Shown: in pieces, positions 11,906 through 22,400 of the stretch
How positions within the stretch are numbered: the first letter of the stretch is position 1
Layout of the letters: each line of letters begins with the position of its first letter
DNA from: Agelas oroides
Lineage: Eukaryota > Porifera > Demospongiae > Agelasida > Agelasidae
Direction: 5' to 3'
Length of the DNA stretch: 64,000 nucleotides
Assembly (NCBI GenBank): GCA_949130485.1
Contig: OX422185.1
Location: 14,073,011-14,137,010, forward strand
Translations under genes and position numbers: made by a program
The notes under the pieces: model-generated
What the model saw: the letters and a program-made list of their open reading frames with translations, nothing else
Databases searched by the model: none
Told to the model about the DNA's origin: nothing

Positions 11906-12502
11906 TGGACTGGACTCCACTATCGACTACGTTACTGGACTGACATTATACCATCCTATAACAGTGCTAAATAGTTATTATAGTGTATTATAATTACTGA
12001 GACGAATTTCTGTGCCTCAACGTAAGGATTATTGATTCTTGGCTTTAATGTCTAATGCAGCGTCTCAATTTCCTACAGTCAGACTATTGGACCTTCCCAT
12101 AGATCTAAGTGTTAATAATTATTATAGCTAGTGTACTACTGAGGCGAATTTCTGTGCCTCAACGTAAGGATTATTAGTTTTTGGTTCACATACTGGACTA
12201 GAATATTGACTTGCACTACTGGACTGTACTAAACATTATCTTTATATAAGCCTAATGCAGCGACTCAATTTCCTACCGTCAGACTATTGGACCTTCCTAT
12301 AGATCTAAGTGTTAATAATTATTATAACTAGTGTACTACTGAGGCGAATTTCTGTGCCTCAAAGTAAGGATTATTAGTTTTTGGTTCACATACTGGATTA
12401 GAATATCGACTGCACTACTGGACTGTACTCTTTAAGTCTAATGCAGCGACTCAATTTCCTACAGTCAGACTACTGGACTTTCTATAGGTCTAACAGTGTA
12501 TT

Positions 12503-12872
12503 ATGCACCTATCAATGATATGCCTCACCTTGCATACCTGGGGCAGATGTTGGAAGATTTGCCGTCAGAATCCTCCCCGAGGGGTTGGTACTAAGTTGGG
12601 ATTGTCTCGAATGGCATACACATTCTCTTTTGTTATGTTAAATGTCTTTGGAAAACTCTTTGTGAATTCCACAAACACCCATATCTCCTTGTCACACACT
12701 GTGCATGACAGGGAGATGTGGGGTTTTTGTAAGGAATATGTAGGGGGATGGTACACAGGTTTGTACCTCAGGTATGTATAGGCGTGTTCCATTAGGCCAT
12801 GTAAATTCCCCTCCATGCAACTCCCCATCAAGCCCCAGGTGTTGTAGGTAGTCCATACCACTGATAGGCACA
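12503..12872. mobile_element. Foldback element inserted in the tandem repeat
   Basis: The ends ATGCACCTATCA and TGATAGGCACAT are inverted repeats (10 of 12 match). The element folds over most of its length, for example CCCATATCTCC near 12680 against GGAGATGTGGG near 12714. It splits a unit of the surrounding tandem repeat, which resumes directly after it with ACTGAGACGAA. The open frames on both strands here come from the palindrome. Confidence 0.7.
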
Positions 12873-13002
12873 TTACTGAGACGAACTCCTGTCCTCAACA
12901 TAAGGATTATTGGGTCTTGGTTCACATACTGGACTAGACTATCGACTGCACTAAACATTAGCTCTAAGTCTAATGCAGTGACTCAATTTCCTACAGTCAG
13001 AC

Positions 13003-13069
13003 TAGCCTCGTACCCAGGCTCCTACCCATGCCGCTTTTCGGCATGGGGAGGAGCCTGGGTACGAGGCTA
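13003..13069. mobile_element. Ultra-short hairpin element (67 bp) with 9-bp TSD
   Basis: TAGCCTCGTACCCAGGCTCC and its reverse complement form a near-perfect hairpin. It is flanked by a perfect 9-bp direct repeat CAGTCAGAC at 12994-13002 and 13070-13078, so it inserted as a unit into the surrounding tandem repeat. Confidence 0.9.
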
Positions 13070-13492
13070 CAGTCAGACTACTGGACTGACATTATACTGT
13101 CCTTTTAAGTAATAATAATGTATTACCGAGAAGAATTTCTGTGCCTCAACCTAAGGATAATAATTATTGGTTCTACTGCAGGCTATTGCTGAGGCCCAAG
13201 AGTTTCTCTGACTATTTTGCTGAGGGAATAATAAGGTAACAGCCTGCACTGAGAGATAACTGACTTTGTCAACTAGGCCACATCATAAATATTGAAGCAC
13301 TAACTTCTTGCTTCTCAGATTCTGTTGCAGTGTCTAGTACTGCATTAAGTTCTTGTTTAAAACACCTATGTACGTGGAATGGTTGGTTGGTCAAGTTTCA
13401 GTGAGATCTTACTACAGAGTGAGAATTGTTATCTAGGGGATGACTGTCTGGTCAGTACCAAGCACAGTGCAGCTTGATGGATTGGAATGATA

Positions 13493-13607
13493 AAGTCACA
13501 AAAAAGTTTTCTGAATGAAAACAAGTGCATGTAGGGATGGAACCCTCAAAAACCAACCAAACTAGATGGGAATGACACCACAACAATTTCACACCATCCC
13601 TACATCT
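13493..13607 (+). mobile_element. Solo copy of the 115-bp arm unit
   Basis: It begins AAGTCACAAAAAAGTTT and contains CATGTAGGGATGG...CCATCCCTACATC. The same unit appears as both arms of the composite element at 35806-36484. Confidence 0.8.
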
Positions 13608-13623
13608 GAATGATATTATGTCT

Positions 13624-13682
13624 CCATCTGCTAGCTAATGTAATCTATGATATATAAGATTACATCAGCTATATAGCAGATG
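13624..13682. repeat. Small hairpin
   Basis: CCATCTGCTAGCTAATGTAA at the left faces an imperfect complement ending in AGCAGATGG. Possibly another miniature element; no target duplication was identified. Confidence 0.6.
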
Positions 13683-13908
13683 GTGCCATGTTACTACCAT
13701 TCCATAGTACTCACCCACAAAGATTCCGTCAAGCATCATTAAGAACCTAATAGCACTGGAGGACACTGGTCTCGAGAATGTTAGGCTGTGTTTATTTGGC
13801 AGTACTTGGAATGATTGCTTGTTTGATATTGTAATTGTTTGTTGATGTAGGGGGGCATGTATCTTTATATCTTAACCTCAGGTATAACCATTCTGTTGGT
13901 AAAATAAT

Positions 13909-14096
13909 TACCGTAGATCTGGAAATTTTCGTGTAGCTTTGTTTTCGCGTAAGAAATGTTTGCGCATTTAATTTTCGCCGTGTGGCCAGGTGGCGAAAAT
14001 TAAACTTTAAATTTTAAATTTTCGCGCATTTAATTTTCACCGCCTAAGCAACTGGCGAAAAAATTTTTAACGGCGAAAATTTCCCGATCTACGGTA
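13909..14096. mobile_element. TA-flanked MITE (188 bp)
   Basis: The terminal repeats are TACCGTAGATCTGGAAATTT at the left and TACCGTAGATCGGGAAATTT read from the right. Both continue into TTCGCC-rich DNA repeated inside the element. The end motif resembles the end at 22400, which lies beside a transposase N-terminus, so this is likely a deletion derivative of that family. Confidence 0.85.
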
Positions 14097-14224
14097 TACA
14101 CTAGCTGCAGGAATTGGCAACTCCAGCAGCTTATTTACCTTACCAAACTGAGGCATTCTGATATACTACATCTACACCAGGCCCAGCCTTGTTTCCAGGT
14201 GCTTAGGAAAAAAATGGGAGTGCC

Positions 14225-14450
14225 ATGAATAAGACTCATCCCGAAGTCGAAATATTGAGATTAAGTTTATTTAAGCCACTCGGCTGTCTACTGTTGAAGT
14301 GTCTACCGAGAACGCGGACCGCCCGCAGCAATGATGGACATGCCAGCTCCCTGCTTCCTCGCCCCTCAATGCTGAAGCTCGCCAGCCTACCGCTAGCATT
14401 GGGAGCATCTCTCCGCCTTGCGTTCTACGCTCAGCCCCCAAGTTAAGAGG
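14225..14450. repeat. Dispersed repeat, copy 1
   Basis: The block around GTTTATTTAAGCCACTCGGC recurs at about 17560-17700 as GTTTATTTATGCCACTCAGC, followed in both by CTGTCTAC...AAGTGTCTAC and TTTCTCGCC-like text. The repeat family is not identified. Confidence 0.6.
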
Positions 14451-14503
14451 CGTACACCCCTCCCCCCCCCCCCCCCCCCCCCCCCCCACCCACCCACCCA
14501 CCC
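14451..14503. repeat. Poly-C tract plus (CCCA)n
   Basis: A long C homopolymer is followed by CCCA units. Its length is likely to be unreliable in any assembly. Confidence 0.9.
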
Positions 14504-15300
14504 AACAAGACATCAAATATGCTTCCTTCGGACAACCTACATCATATATTAGTAGAAAATGCATGCACTAAAACACTGAAAATGACAAAATACACAATTA
14601 CTCATCTACAAGTTGGAAGGCTACAAATCACTAGCTAAGTTTATTAAAATGAATTACTAACCAGTTTAGAAGGTGGTACAGGAAGAGCTAGTCTCATGCC
14701 CAGCCCACATACGCCTCCCAGTGAGAAATAGTCCGTTGAACCAAGACAATTTTTGAGGCCTATTATCAAAAGTACACACTAACACAAGAAATTTGATTTG
14801 GTTCACCAGATCATTTGTCCTTGGGAGAGGGTCGGATCTGGGCATAAGATGAAGCAAGAGCCTGAAGTTTAAAATATGCTTATAAAAAAAACCCACAACA
14901 AACCAAAAATAAAAAAGCACTGACGGACTTGTATCAAATACACAGCAGGTTGCCATCTGATCAATGATGGCACTGCTGTAGTCTTGGTCTCAAAGTGATG
15001 ATGGACTGCTTACAGCACAGTATGTGTGTTCTTGTATTCTGCTGACCAAGTCAACTGCTCTATCCTGGTGATTTCATTGTCCAGATCAATGTCTCAAATC
15101 TAAACCAGGGTAAAGTGAAGAATTGGTTACGTATGATCAGCACACTGAATGAAACGCATACAGTAAAACCTCCGAACAAAGGACACTTTGGGGACGGACC
15201 ATTTGTCCTTTGTAGAGAGGTTGTCCCCTTCTTGGAGGCTTTCTACTGGAAAGTCCTTAAAGACCAAAAATAACACTTTAAAATCTTTGAAATGTATTAA

Positions 15301-15880
15301 CCCTATACCCCCGACGCGCATGCGCAGAAATCAATCTCGTAACCACGAGACAAGATATTGAGAAAAAATGGCGATTTTGTGTCATGATGATTCATAGCGT
15401 TATATCTTGTAAACTAGCTGAGTTCACAGGTTGGTACATAGGCTTAACTTAATCAGAAACAAACCTGCTTTACTCAGAAAGTAGTCATACGAGTTCACAG
15501 TGAAGTTCGACTAAGCTACAACGGTTGAAGTGCCGGTACTTGCTATCCATTGGAAATGACTGGAGATCCGTGGCCAAACTTCCAGCGAAGGTACGTTTTC
15601 ATTGTTGCTTAGATGATTAGCCATAAGCAATTCTGCAGAACCAGTTGCGCGTGGGATACAAGCTGTTCTGTGACGATGCTAGGTTCAACAAGATCGGCAG
15701 GGAAAACTTCGATCGCGATTTCCGGGGAAAGTCGCTATGGGCTAATTATGCTTCGATCGACTTCCTGTGGCTTATGATAACTATGTACTAACTCAAAAAC
15801 GCGCAGCTGCGGTGATAAATAGCCGGATTTAAAGGTTGTAAAAATTCCGGGCGCATACGGGCGTTATCGGGGTTAAAGGG
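15301..15880 (+). mobile_element. TTAA-flanked MITE, copy 1 (580 bp)
   Basis: TTAA at 15297-15300 and 15881-15884 brackets inverted ends CCCTATACCCC and CCCTTTAACCCC (right end read inward). TTAA target sites are the hallmark of piggyBac transposases. The interior matches 37743-38317 in the opposite orientation and, in part, 23365-23570. Confidence 0.85.
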
Positions 15881-16062
15881 TTAATACATTATGTTATATA
15901 CCTAGTATACGCGCCAATAGTATTTCCCATATTATATTCTACACGTTTTTTTTTTTTTCAATTGTGAGATAGCAAGAGCAATACTATACATGTATTAAAA
16001 ATGTATAATGATTGCAATTATGATGTAATTACATAATTACACAGTAATTACATAAACGTACA

Positions 16063-16635
16063 CAGGCCCGTAGGCAGGGGGAGTTCGAGAGACCCCCTTT
16101 TGGCCTCCAAAAGATTTTATATGCACCGCTTAACTGTACATTTTAAGTGCCCTACCATTTGAAATTGGTCCACTAGTCTTGCTGCTATATTGAAAATCAC
16201 CACCGTCCAAATGAGTTTGGTTGCAGCTATGTAAGTTTGTTCATGGAGGACCAGCACGGAACGTGCGCATAAGCTGTTTACGCCACTGTGATGAAAGGAT
16301 GCGCGTAAATACGTGCGTAAATAAATTGCTATTTCAGGCACTCGAGACTAGTCCAGAGCTCACCAGTTGTCTTCCTAGTGATGTCACCCCACCTGTTAAC
16401 AAATGTATACGTGGACAGCCAAAAATTAGATGCAATACTCCGCAAGCCATGTAACTACAATGGCTCCACTTCTGTCGCAAAATGGCCTCAGAAGCAATCT
16501 CAGAGCATCTAATTTCTAAAAATCTCCTGGGGGAGCATGACCCCAGACCCCCCTAGTCTTGCATGCTTATGCATGCATACATACAAATCAGATATCCATG
16601 TAACCCCCCTTCTGAAAATCCTGGCTATGGGCCTG
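16063..16635. mobile_element. hAT-like MITE with CAGGCCCGTAG ends
   Basis: The left end CAGGCCCGTAGGCAG and the right end CTGGCTATGGGCCTG are imperfect inverted repeats. The interior has the dispersed core TGGCCTCAGAAGCAATCTCA, then CCTGGGGGAGCATG and CCCAGACCCCCCTAG. That core recurs at 18200, 20775 and, less clearly, 17480 and 35400. No exact target duplication was found. Confidence 0.75.
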
Positions 16636-17329
16636 ATACAATAGTTATTTATAACTGAAATATTTCATCATTTACAAGTACAGTGGAAAGGACCACCGCT
16701 CGGAATACGAGGCTCCGTTACGAGCATTTGGTACACTTCCGGTAGGCATGGTAATGTATGCTCGGGCTCTTGAGCACGATGAGGTCACACGTTCGGACCT
16801 CTCCGTTGCTGTATAATGGTGAGAAAGGCTAGCACAATGAGAAGCAGTGCTAATATAATGCCCAGTCTTTGAATCCAGCGATGGTGGCACACAATCTTAC
16901 GAAAGTGGTCGACAAGCGTCTGCATTATGTACAAATTGTCAGTGGGTGTAGTTTCACTGGTAATTTTGTATTGGCTAAGGTAAGTCCGGGGCTGATCAGT
17001 GTCCGTTGTATGGAGTTGAGAGGTGTCTGCTTCTCGGAGGTTCGAAATGTATTCTATGGTAAAATCAATTGGGGGCAAGTGACCTGTCCACTGTACAGAG
17101 GTAGTCCGCTTTTTGGAGGGTCTGTTATTAGAGGTTATACTGTACTTGCAATGTACTGTACTTCCTTGATCAGATACATTTAGTTTCAATGTTTTCTTTT
17201 GTGTAGCTACTATTCAAGAGTGGTGTATATGTATTCCTTTGGAAAGCCCACAGACACAGACTAGCTACACATTTGCAGTACTACTTATGTACAATACAGC
17301 GAGGTCTGGAACTAGGAGCAATGATACCC

Positions 17330-17540
17330 AGGGCTTCATTTAGTGGGCGGTATTTGCCCCCTGCCCCCATGTCAAAATAATCTTGCCCCCCCCACCCTAA
17401 TTGGAACTTAAGTCTGAAGTGCCATACCAGCACTAGTAAATGCAACCTGGTCCATTACTTGAAAAATGACCTCAGAGGGTCTAAAATTTCAAAATTTCCT
17501 GGGGGTGGGGTGGGGGAGGCTGCCCCAGACCCCTGACATA
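17330..17540 (+). repeat. Fragment of the CCTGGGGGAGCATG family
   Basis: It contains TGACCTCAGAGGGTCTAAAA followed by TTTCCTGGGGG and CCCCAGACCCCTGACATAG, which is the diverged core of the element at 16063-16635. The 5' part is rich in C. Confidence 0.6.
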
Positions 17541-17793
17541 GTTACTCTGCAAAGCACACCAAGTGAAGAATGCTTATTTAAGTCAAAATATCAAGAAAAG
17601 GTTTATTTATGCCACTCAGCTGTCTACAGTTAAAGTGTCTACTGTGCAGATGTGCCAACTACATTGTGGAAGCGCCTTGCTTTCTCGCCTCTCACCATAT
17701 CATCATACTACTATTGTCAGCCAAATTCATGCTAATTTGTATTATGTGTTACTGTTTTGGTACATGTACATGTTGTTTATATGTTGTGTATAC

Positions 17794-18290
17794 AGGGGCG
17801 GCGGAGCAAGTCTGGCAGACCCGCCGACCACCGGACCAATGTTTTGACTGCCGACCCTTTGTTTGCAGGCGAGAAGCACGCTTATCGTCTGCACAGATCT
17901 GTGTCCACACGAACTTCATGGTCCGGACGTAAAACAGAGTTGTGGAGACTTGAAAACGAGCAGATTTTGAGCGTGGTGGCCACTGTGACATTCTTGGCCG
18001 GTGATGCTTGGAATCCGATCTAGACTAATACGAAGCAAAATTCCGACCAGCTTGCGTGCACCACTCCTTCACGTGGTTCCCTGGGTGCACAACCGCTGAT
18101 GCTGAGGGACAGTGATCTCCATGCGTGCAGACGTGAAGCGAATCAGAATTCTGTTACTATGCCAGAACTAAAGCAAAGACTTGTAGTGACGTTTTAGGCC
18201 CCAAATTGGCCTCAGGAGCCATCTCAGAGCATCAAATTTCAAAAAGATTCCTGGGGGAGTATGTCTCCACACCCCCCTAGTTTCTGCATG
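17794..18290 (+). mobile_element. Truncated hAT-like element
   Basis: It begins CAGGGGCGGCGGAGCAAG, a typical hAT-type terminus, and ends with the dispersed core (TGGCCTCAGGAGCCATCTCA, ATTCCTGGGGGAG) at 18206-18290. The expected right terminus was not found. Confidence 0.55.
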
Positions 18291-19120
18291 CATGCCTAAC
18301 GTACACACTCGGGCTCGGGTACAAGTATTGGTAAGCCAGACCAATGGAATTTTGCTTCCACTGGGCCTAGTATAAGGTCATGTAACTTTGTGTTTGTGTT
18401 TTTGCTTGTACTCATGTTTGTGTACTTCAAAGTCTTCATTGTGTTTTCGTGTTTTGTTCTCATGTCCTGTAGTTTGCAGTCTTGTGGTTGAATACATTGT
18501 GCTTTGAGTATTAACAAACTGGCTTTTCTAAAAGCCACCAAATGTAAAAAGACTTAACCAATCTGCTAACTGTTGACTAGAAGCCTTGTGTGTTTGACAC
18601 ATTACAGTGTTATCCACAACATTTTTAGCCCAGTCCTTAACATGGCTGTGGTGTGGGCTTGAGGGCATGACTAGTACTAAAATCGAGAGACTCGCAGTAA
18701 ATCCGGGGCAAGTGGAAAATGCTGAAGTGCAGAAATGGAAGTACGGAAGTGAGAAGAAAAGCCGCCTATGTATCAATGTCTGGTGCCTTACTGACTCACG
18801 ACTGTGTTTGTAGCCAAAGGGTGACTGTCTTCAAGTGATGTGAAAGCGCCGGGTACTGGGACCTCAAACTCCAGCGAGCACTAACCACTGTTGTTTAGCA
18901 TGACACGCTGAGTGTAGTTTGGTCTTGTCTTGGTCTCATTCTGAGACTGCATTTTACTGATGAACTGTTGCAAATTGCGATATGACAACAAATCACATCC
19001 AGTCTATTTTGGATTCTGATTGGCCAACTCTATATTCCTTCACGTCACTGTGAACAAATGCATTATACATGATAGATGGATACATGCACCATCACTACTG
19101 TTGACCTTCATTACTGCATA
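18291..19120. other. Non-coding stretch
   Basis: No supported gene. The short frames on both strands overlap each other and have no recognisable domains. Confidence 0.35.
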
Positions 19121-19130
19121 GATAGTAGAG

Positions 19131-19518
19131 CAGGGGTATAGCGGAAGCAGCTCAAGAGTGGTCCAGCTCCTAATACGGAGGCCGTGCAGCGGCTGTCTGT
19201 TTTGTGCGCCGCATGCAAAAAAATTTTACGTACCTTCGTTATTTGAACTGTCAGGACAATGGTGGATGAGATGGTTGAGATCCTTCTGCGCTGATGGACG
19301 CCATGGGGATCTGTTAACAGCTGCTGTGCAGTCTAATATGTGTTTACATTTAATCAGCATGCATGTGTGCGAAGGACACGCCCCTTGCAGCTTGGAGGCA
19401 GCCTTCCAAAGGGCGTGTCCTTCCGCTTCTGCACTGCACCGTTTGAATGTTGATTACTTGATTGCCAAAAAGTGGTCCGACCAAAACCAGACCAGCTGGA
19501 CCGGTTCCGCCACCCCTG
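19131..19518. mobile_element. hAT-like MITE (388 bp)
   Basis: Left end CAGGGGTATAGCGGAAGC and right end, read inward, CAGGGGTGGCGGAACCGG are inverted repeats of the hAT type. GTGGTCCAGCTCC near the left also faces GACCAGCTGGACC near the right. The flanking TAGAG at 19126-19130 and 19519-19523 is a possible short target duplication, although hAT normally makes 8 bp. Confidence 0.75.
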
Positions 19519-20094
19519 TAGAGTATAAGGATATGGATTGGAAATGCACGTAACTCATGTGATCAATCTGCCATTGACGCCCATACTGAATGCGGCATGC
19601 CCATTGATCTTATCCGTGTTATGCATTACGCCTTGAAAATCACAGATCCAAACCCAAAAATGTGACACTCTGGGCCATTGCCTGTACTGCCTTCTTTGGA
19701 TATTGATGCATGTATTTTCATGGAGCTGCTACCAGATGTTGGAAACGCCACAGTAGACTTAGCCTGGGGAGATGTAGTGGTTGATAACTGAGACAAACCT
19801 CAATACACCAAAATGTGATCAGTTTGAGATAGGGATTTTAGGATGCACTAGCTTAAGCCTTTACCATTTATTGCCCGACATATTGGGACAGCATGGGATG
19901 ATTTTTCAGCTTACACAAAGCCTGTTCATATCTGAGTATTTGCAGTGTTTGCAACACTGCTGGTCTGCCACAGCACCACTATGCTAGCCACACCTATCGG
20001 GTAGGTGCTGCCACACCTGCGGCTCTCACCAGAGTTGAAGATTCAAGCTCTTGGTGGCAGCATAGTGCTTAAAGTGCATCTCAATGCACAAGGA

Positions 20095-20290
20095 GCAACT
20101 TGCATCACCCTCCTCAGTGTTGGCCTCCACAGGTAACAAACATTCCCAAGCAGCAAATATTCCCCACCCCCGGCTTCCCCCCTCCCACACCAGCAGGGTC
20201 TACAGGAAAACATGATCCGACTGACCAATGGATTGGCTAACCGTGTGCATCCCAGTCATCATGGCCATAGCAAGCGGTCGGGCTGGTCGG
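20095..20290 (+). repeat. Dispersed repeat, copy 1
   Basis: The order CTCCTCAGTGTTGG, CCACAGGTA, CAAGCAG, TCTACAGGAAAA, CATCCCAGTCAT is the same as at about 20980-21190, where C-rich spacers differ in length. The element type is unknown. Confidence 0.65.
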
Positions 20291-20769
20291 GTTTTGGCCT
20301 GACCACATTTACGCAGACCCAACTTGCACATGCACATTTTGAATTATGTAGATCGAAGATAGCAGCTATACAAGCTGTGTCACTCTGGAAATGCTACCCA
20401 AGGCATCACTGTATCTGGATTTGCGCCATGTACAGCAATTTCAGTGCACTCAGTGGCCATTTCTTCCACAAAGCCAAAGACGTGACACGTCACCTACTGC
20501 TGGCCAACACGAGTTGTCTGGCTGTACACACCGCTAAGTTTAAACGTGGAATCTCCATGTGGTGATAGTGAATCAGAATCTAGCCGCTTGCCAAGAAACA
20601 TGAGTAAGAAGCTCTCCTAGCAAAATATTTGCTGTGGGAGCATATCCGCAGACACCTTGCTCGCTAAAGTGACCTTACGCGCGCAATCTGCAATCTGCTA
20701 CCCCGCAGTGTGGACGTGTAGCAACTCTCAAAATTCTTGCCAAGGATTTTACAGGTATTTTTGGAAAAA

Positions 20770-20875
20770 AATGGCCTCAGAAGCGTTTTCCGAGCGGCTA
20801 ATTTATAAAATTACTCTGGGGGAGCCAGACCTCCCTAGCTGCTGTGTGCTTACAGTCAGGACTTTGGCCACACAA
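20770..20875 (+). repeat. Fragment of the CCTGGGGGAGCATG family
   Basis: AAATGGCCTCAGAAGCGTTT, CTCTGGGGGAGCC and AGACCTCCCTAG match the core of 16063-16635. Confidence 0.65.
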
Positions 20876-20979
20876 CCTCTAAATAGCTTGCTACGGCAAT
20901 GTGTGTGGCAAAAGACATAATTATGTAACTCACAATACTGTAACATAACACATGCTATGGCAAACCAAGCTAGCTATTT

Positions 20980-21190
20980 GCTCTCCTCAGTATTGGGCAT
21001 CCACAGGTACACAACATGTCCAAGCAGGAAATAGCCCCCCCCCCCCCCCCCTTATGGAGTTACCACCACTTTGCCTGGTGTCACCTGTTTGTACCTACTT
21101 GAAGTGAGCCTGAGCATGTCCCAAACTAGCGTTGTCTACAGGAAAATGTGCCAATCAGCCAACCATGTCCATCCCAGTCATGTGTGCGCC
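20980..21190 (+). repeat. Dispersed repeat, copy 2, with poly-C tract
   Basis: This is the partner of 20095-20290. It contains a run of 17 C at about 21035-21051. It is followed at 21245-21365 by a degenerate GTGGAAAAA-type short repeat. Confidence 0.65.
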
Positions 21191-21379
21191 ATATGTGATG
21201 GCTCTCCTCTTGTGATAGCTGAAAGTCATCAATGTTTGTTGGGTGAGATGCCAGGGGAAACACGAGCATGAAAATTACCAGGGGAAAAACTGTTCACGAA
21301 CTCAAAGTCGGAAAAACTGTTTGTGGGTTCAAAGTTGCCAGTGGAAAAAGCGTTCACCGACTTGAAGTCACAACTGTGG

Positions 21380-21850
21380 GACCCCGTGGTTGAAACCCAG
21401 CCAATCACCAGCTGCATGGTTGAATCACACCTGCTGAACCAGTTGCCAGCTGTTCCACAACTAAAAGTGCAGACACCGACAATCAATACTTGCAACTTGC
21501 CGCTGATAAGTCTCTAGCCAGGTTTCTCTCTGATGACGCTTGACCATTATATAGCAGCTACTGCATGTGGATGTCATTATTTACTGTGGGGCAGTATGGT
21601 CTAAGTCAGATGGAGCCCTTACATGAAGGCTCTATCCTATACTAAAGAAAAGTATAGTGCAAACAGTAATCTCCATACCATGAGCACACAACTATGTTGT
21701 AGTAGCATAGAGAGCCCACCTGCAATAGTGCCCACCCCCAACATTTAGCCCAATTTCCTGCAACTCTTGGGCTTAGCCTTGTGTGGTCAGACCAGCAGAG
21801 TTTTGAGAAGTGCTATGCATATCTGAGGTAATATAACTTTCCTTCACGAA
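21380..21850. other. Non-coding stretch
   Basis: No supported gene or element boundary was seen. Confidence 0.3.
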
Positions 21851-22020
21851 CTCAGGTGTCAACGTTCCCCATGCTTCTAGAGATGCAGTTAGGGCCTGCT
21901 TGCTTTGTACATATGCAAATTTTCATGTAAACGGCCATAAGGCCTTCAGAAGAAATTTTCGTACTTTTATTTTCATATGCACCTGAACCGAAGTAATCTT
22001 CATCTCGACTCACAACTTCT

Positions 22021-22248
22021 TTAAAAATGATGGATAGCTGCCTGGTTGCCATGCTGTGAGGCATACTTGCCAATCGCCGCCTGCTGCTTGGGTGTGAACT
22101 TGGCATATTTCCCTCTTGGCTTGCTTCGTGTCACACTTCTCACAGCCTCGTTGGCATCTTTTATCACCGCAGGGCTAACGGATGCAGACAGAGGTCCACT
22201 GGGATCTGGAAGGCCGTCTGAAGGCTGGAAATACTGGTACAATGCCAT
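22021..22248 (-). pseudogene. Transposase N-terminal fragment
   Basis: The minus-strand frame from the ATG at 22248 begins MALYQYFQPSDGLPDPSGP. It continues into a basic segment (KPRGKYAKF) and a helix-turn-helix-like stretch with IGKYASQHGNQAAIHHF before a stop. The repetitive aromatic/proline N-terminus and the following HTH look like the DNA-binding part of a DDE transposase, which I recognise as a family common in sponge genomes but cannot name with certainty. About 150 bp upstream, at 22400, lies an end motif TACCATATAGCGGGAAATTT (minus strand), consistent with the element's terminus. The catalytic DDE domain is absent; the remainder is truncated near 21.85 kb. Confidence 0.55.
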
Positions 22249-22380
22249 TGCTTTATCACCGCTTCCACGTGTTAGAATTGCCCGTTCAAAATTTGACGTT
22301 TCTAAAATTTTGCACGTTAAATTTTTTATTTTCGTATCGCCAGGCTTCATGCAAAATATATGAAAATTTGCACCATTCAA

Positions 22381-22400
22381 AAATTTCCCGCTATATGGTA
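22381..22400 (-). repeat. Terminal repeat of the transposase relic
   Basis: Read on the minus strand this is TACCATATAGCGGGAAATTT. It matches the ends of the MITE at 13909-14096 in TACC.TA and GGGAAATTT, and the solo end at 4759. Confidence 0.6.

Larger units (their letters stand above)
11905..13200. repeat. Complex tandem repeat, ~140-200-bp units
   Basis: Blocks containing GAATTTCTGTGCCTCAACG, TAAGGATTATT and CTCAATTTCCTACAGTCAGA recur from about 11.9 to 13.2 kb. Two neighbouring units are exactly 200 bp apart (12141 and 12341). The array is interrupted by a foldback insertion at about 12503-12872 and a 67-bp hairpin at 13003-13069. Confidence 0.85.
15160..17145. mobile_element. Probable pogo/Tigger-like remnant, with nested insertions
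   Basis: The left end ACAGTAAAACCTCCGAACAA and the right end, read inward, ACAGTATAACCTCTAATAAC are matching termini of the CAGT-ACCTC type common in pogo-like elements. The interval between them holds a TTAA-flanked element (15301-15880) and a MITE (16063-16635). No recognisable transposase remains. The two ends could also be independent fragments. Confidence 0.45.

Noticed and set aside
16785-17189. Minus-strand 134-codon frame with a convincing membrane helix (GIILALLLIVLAFLTII)
   Set aside because: Its first part is the translation of a transposon terminal repeat, no homologous domain is recognised, and the single helix can arise by chance. Kept only as a weak possibility.
19158-19553. 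131-codon frame
   Set aside because: It lies almost wholly inside the hAT-like MITE at 19131-19518 and continues through its terminal repeat.
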